NCBI GenBank assembly: GCA_024225875.1
Contig: JAAEMD010000513.1
Span: 1 to 6,771 of the forward strand
DNA from: a bacterium
GTDB taxonomy: Bacteria; Margulisbacteria; Marinamargulisbacteria; JAAEMD01
Length of the DNA stretch: 6,771 nt
Direction of reading: 5' to 3'
Position 1 is the first letter of the stretch; every line of letters starts with the position of its first letter. Of this stretch, positions 5,758 to 6,771 are shown piece after piece. Below the pieces are notes generated by a model that had not been told where the DNA came from, made no database searches, and was given only the letters and a program-made list of their open reading frames with translations. A program made the position numbers and the translations under genes.

Positions 5758-5868
5758 TTTGCCTTATTTTTTCAAAAAACCCACTGGTTTTTATTAAACA
5801 CATAAATTAAGGCTGGTATTATTTATTAAGGATATCAGGGTTTAATTTTGCCTGTCCTTTGAGCGATA

Positions 5869-5896
5869 ATAATATAATGTATTGATAATATGTCAA
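5869..5896 (-). promoter_or_regulatory. Strong sigma70-type promoter of the Asn-rich gene
   Basis: The minus strand has a perfect -35 TTGACA (5891-5896), a 16-nt spacer and -10 TATTAT (5869-5874, 5 of 6 matches). A start near 5862 gives a leader of roughly 115 nt before the ATG. No other promoter of this quality is seen nearer the gene. Confidence 0.7.
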
Positions 5897-6157
5897 GATG
5901 AATGTATTTTCAGCCAGGCGACCAGATAATTGTAGTTGCGAAAATCTCAATTTTAAGGCCTGTTTTTTAGCCTCTATGTTCTTATGAAAGGAAACTAATA
6001 CAAAATAGGACAGCCATTTTAAAATGATCTTCCCTGACCAGTTTGAAGATATTCAGGATGAAAATTTTTTAATCGCCAGGAAATGTTTTTTGCAAATTTT
6101 CCAGTCTCAAATCATTTTTTATCTAAAACGTGAATATTCAACCCTGAGAGATATTAC

Positions 6158-6523
6158 TTACTTTTTATTGTTTTTAACAATATCATAAGCCCCTTGACGG
6201 AATTCTGATGACAGGTTCAACAACAGATCTACTTCCTGGCTGGTTAATAAAGCAACTTTCTCATTTGCCTGCTCTACTTTGTCTGTAGCCTGCTCTACCT
6301 TTTGTTCCAGTAGCCTTATTTTAGTCTGCATTTCATCTACATAGTGATCTATATGTATGGTTATTGCTTCTCTTATTTTGATTTCATCCTCGAATGTTAT
6401 TTTAAGCTCATGATGTTGTTGTTTAAGCTCAGAATGATGTTGTTCCTGAGTTTCTAATTTTTGTTTAAGACTTTCATAAAGCTCTTTCTGCTCTTGAATA
6501 AATGCCTGTATAGCCTCACTCAT
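6158..6523 (-). CDS. Small coiled-coil protein, unknown function
   Basis: This 121-aa protein is almost entirely charged helix. A first coiled coil spans about residues 8-45 and includes an HHSELKQ-QHHELK near-repeat (29-41). A second spans about 60-95 with two heptad copies, EQATDKV and EQANEKV (77-90), encoded by a 21-bp DNA duplication (plus-strand copies near 6267 and 6288). The C-terminal 25 residues (SSEFRQGAYDIVKNNKK) could be a separate short helix. No signal peptide or membrane span is seen. AAAGGAG (6530-6536) lies 6 nt before the ATG and fixes the start. The next gene downstream on the strand is the Asn-rich coiled-coil gene, which has its own promoter. The family is not recognised; a structural or scaffold role is only inference. 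Confidence 0.85.
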   Translation of the reverse strand: MSEAIQAFIQEQKELYESLKQKLETQEQHHSELKQQHHELKITFEDEIKIREAITIHIDHYVDEMQTKIRLLEQKVEQATDKVEQANEKVALLTSQEVDLLLNLSSEFRQGAYDIVKNNKK

Positions 6524-6549
6524 AAACTACTCCTTTATATGGACTTTTA

Positions 6550-6576
6550 AATATAAAAGTATCATATCACTATCAA
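6550..6576 (-). promoter_or_regulatory. Possible promoter of the coiled-coil gene
   Basis: TTGATA (6571-6576) and TATATT (6550-6555) each match consensus at 5 of 6 positions, but the 15-nt spacer is short. TATGAT a little upstream is an alternative -10 without a good -35. The region is very AT-rich, so chance matches are likely. Confidence 0.35.
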
Positions 6577-6636
6577 TCTTAATAAGAAAATAAAAATCAG
6601 GTTCAGATCAGGGCAATCGCACTAAAACATATCCTA

Positions 6637-6680
6637 CCCCTGTCATTCCCTGCCCCTGTCATTCCCGCGAAGGCGGGAAA
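6637..6680. repeat. Dispersed-type repeat: two CCCCTGTCATTCCC units plus GCGGGAA hairpin
   Basis: CCCCTGTCATTCCC occurs at 6637-6650 and again at 6653-6666. The second copy runs into a perfect 7-bp hairpin, TTCCCGC (6662-6668) with GCGGGAA (6673-6679) and a 4-nt loop. The TCATTCCCGCGAAGGCGGGAA form is a well-known dispersed palindromic repeat in many bacterial genomes. Its GC content stands out against the AT-rich surroundings. It lies 3 bp past the stop of the partial gene at the window edge and may serve as that gene's terminator. Confidence 0.8.
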
Positions 6681-6683
6681 CCA

Positions 6684-6771
6684 TTAAATAAATTGTTCGT
6701 ATAAATCATCCCAATTAGGATTTTGAGTTTGAATTAGATTGATTTTCCACTCTCTTCTCCATTTCTTAATA
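6684..6771 (-). CDS. C-terminal fragment, probable small GIY-YIG nuclease-family protein (runs off window)
   Basis: Only the last 28 codons are present, ending at a TAA (6684-6686). The peptide begins IKKWRREWKINLI and ends with NPNWDDLYEQFI. The pattern KKWRRxWKxxLI followed by NPxWxDLY is the characteristic end of the short single-domain GIY-YIG endonuclease-like proteins (about 80-100 aa in the family). The catalytic GIY-YIG residues would lie beyond the window, so activity cannot be judged. The gene ends against the GCGGGAA dispersed repeat. Assignment rests on recognising this tail only. Confidence 0.75.
   Translation of the reverse strand, partial: IKKWRREWKINLIQTQNPNWDDLYEQFI

Larger units (their letters stand above)
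5746..6157. other. Intergenic region upstream of the Asn-rich gene
   Basis: These 412 bases hold the leader and promoter of the Asn-rich gene and the 3' flank of the coiled-coil gene. A 7-bp AT-rich stem (5775-5781 with 5786-5792, loop of 4) flanked by A/T runs lies in the leader and looks like a weak bidirectional terminator or attenuator. A 54-codon plus-strand ORF (6024-6188) overlaps the coiled-coil gene's 3' end, but its only ribosome-site candidate, AGGA, is 13 nt from the ATG. I see no convincing gene or terminator here. Confidence 0.6.

Noticed and set aside
6024..6188. 54-codon plus-strand ORF beginning MIFPDQFEDIQ, with a hydrophobic C-terminus
   Set aside because: AGGA is 13 nt from the ATG, it overlaps the coiled-coil gene, it has no recognisable motif, and its length is within chance for this much AT-rich DNA.

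Overview
The window is a strongly AT-rich bacterial chromosome segment. It holds housekeeping genes at one end and fast-evolving, repeat-laden genes at the other. The phylum cannot be fixed from this sequence. PurB is the shorter Bacillus/Thermotoga-like type rather than the longer E. coli type. The RsbU/SpoIIE-type phosphatase and the NNN-rich protein do not point to one lineage. Most genes lie on the minus strand; the one clear plus-strand gene is an amidase.

Region 1 (1-2538, minus): purB (adenylosuccinate lyase) is followed by a tRNA-Cys(GCA) with an encoded CCA and its own good sigma70-type promoter. Then, 34 nt further on, comes a membrane-anchored PP2C/SpoIIE-type serine phosphatase. 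The tRNA promoter could also serve the phosphatase.

Region 2 (2539-2908): a 370-base divergent spacer with no supported gene. It is packed with short repeats: three copies of an AACACTATTGTG element, a 22-bp-period TTCGAA-containing tandem repeat, and two hairpins.

Region 3 (2909-4719): a Nit1/Nit2-like carbon-nitrogen hydrolase (plus) and a stand-alone NAD(P)HX epimerase, nnrE (minus), converge and overlap by 11 bp. Both families are known for metabolite repair: deaminated glutathione or omega-amides, and hydrated NAD(P)H. The only convincing intrinsic terminator in the window faces the plus strand and lies beyond nnrE. An amidase transcript ending there would be antisense to the whole of nnrE.

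Region 4 (4720-6523, minus): two genes of unrecognised family, each with a strong Shine-Dalgarno. One encodes a 341-aa Asn-rich protein built on at least five separate in-frame DNA tandem repeats, followed by coiled coils. The other encodes a 121-aa coiled-coil protein. The Asn-rich gene has a strong promoter (TTGACA-N16-TATTAT) and a leader of about 115 nt.

Region 5 (6524-6771): a dispersed-repeat element (GTCATTCCC units plus a GCGGGAA hairpin), then the last 28 codons of a gene running off the window. Its C-terminus looks like a small GIY-YIG endonuclease-family protein.

The strongest candidate for something unusual is the Asn-rich, repeat-expanding protein and its coiled-coil neighbour.
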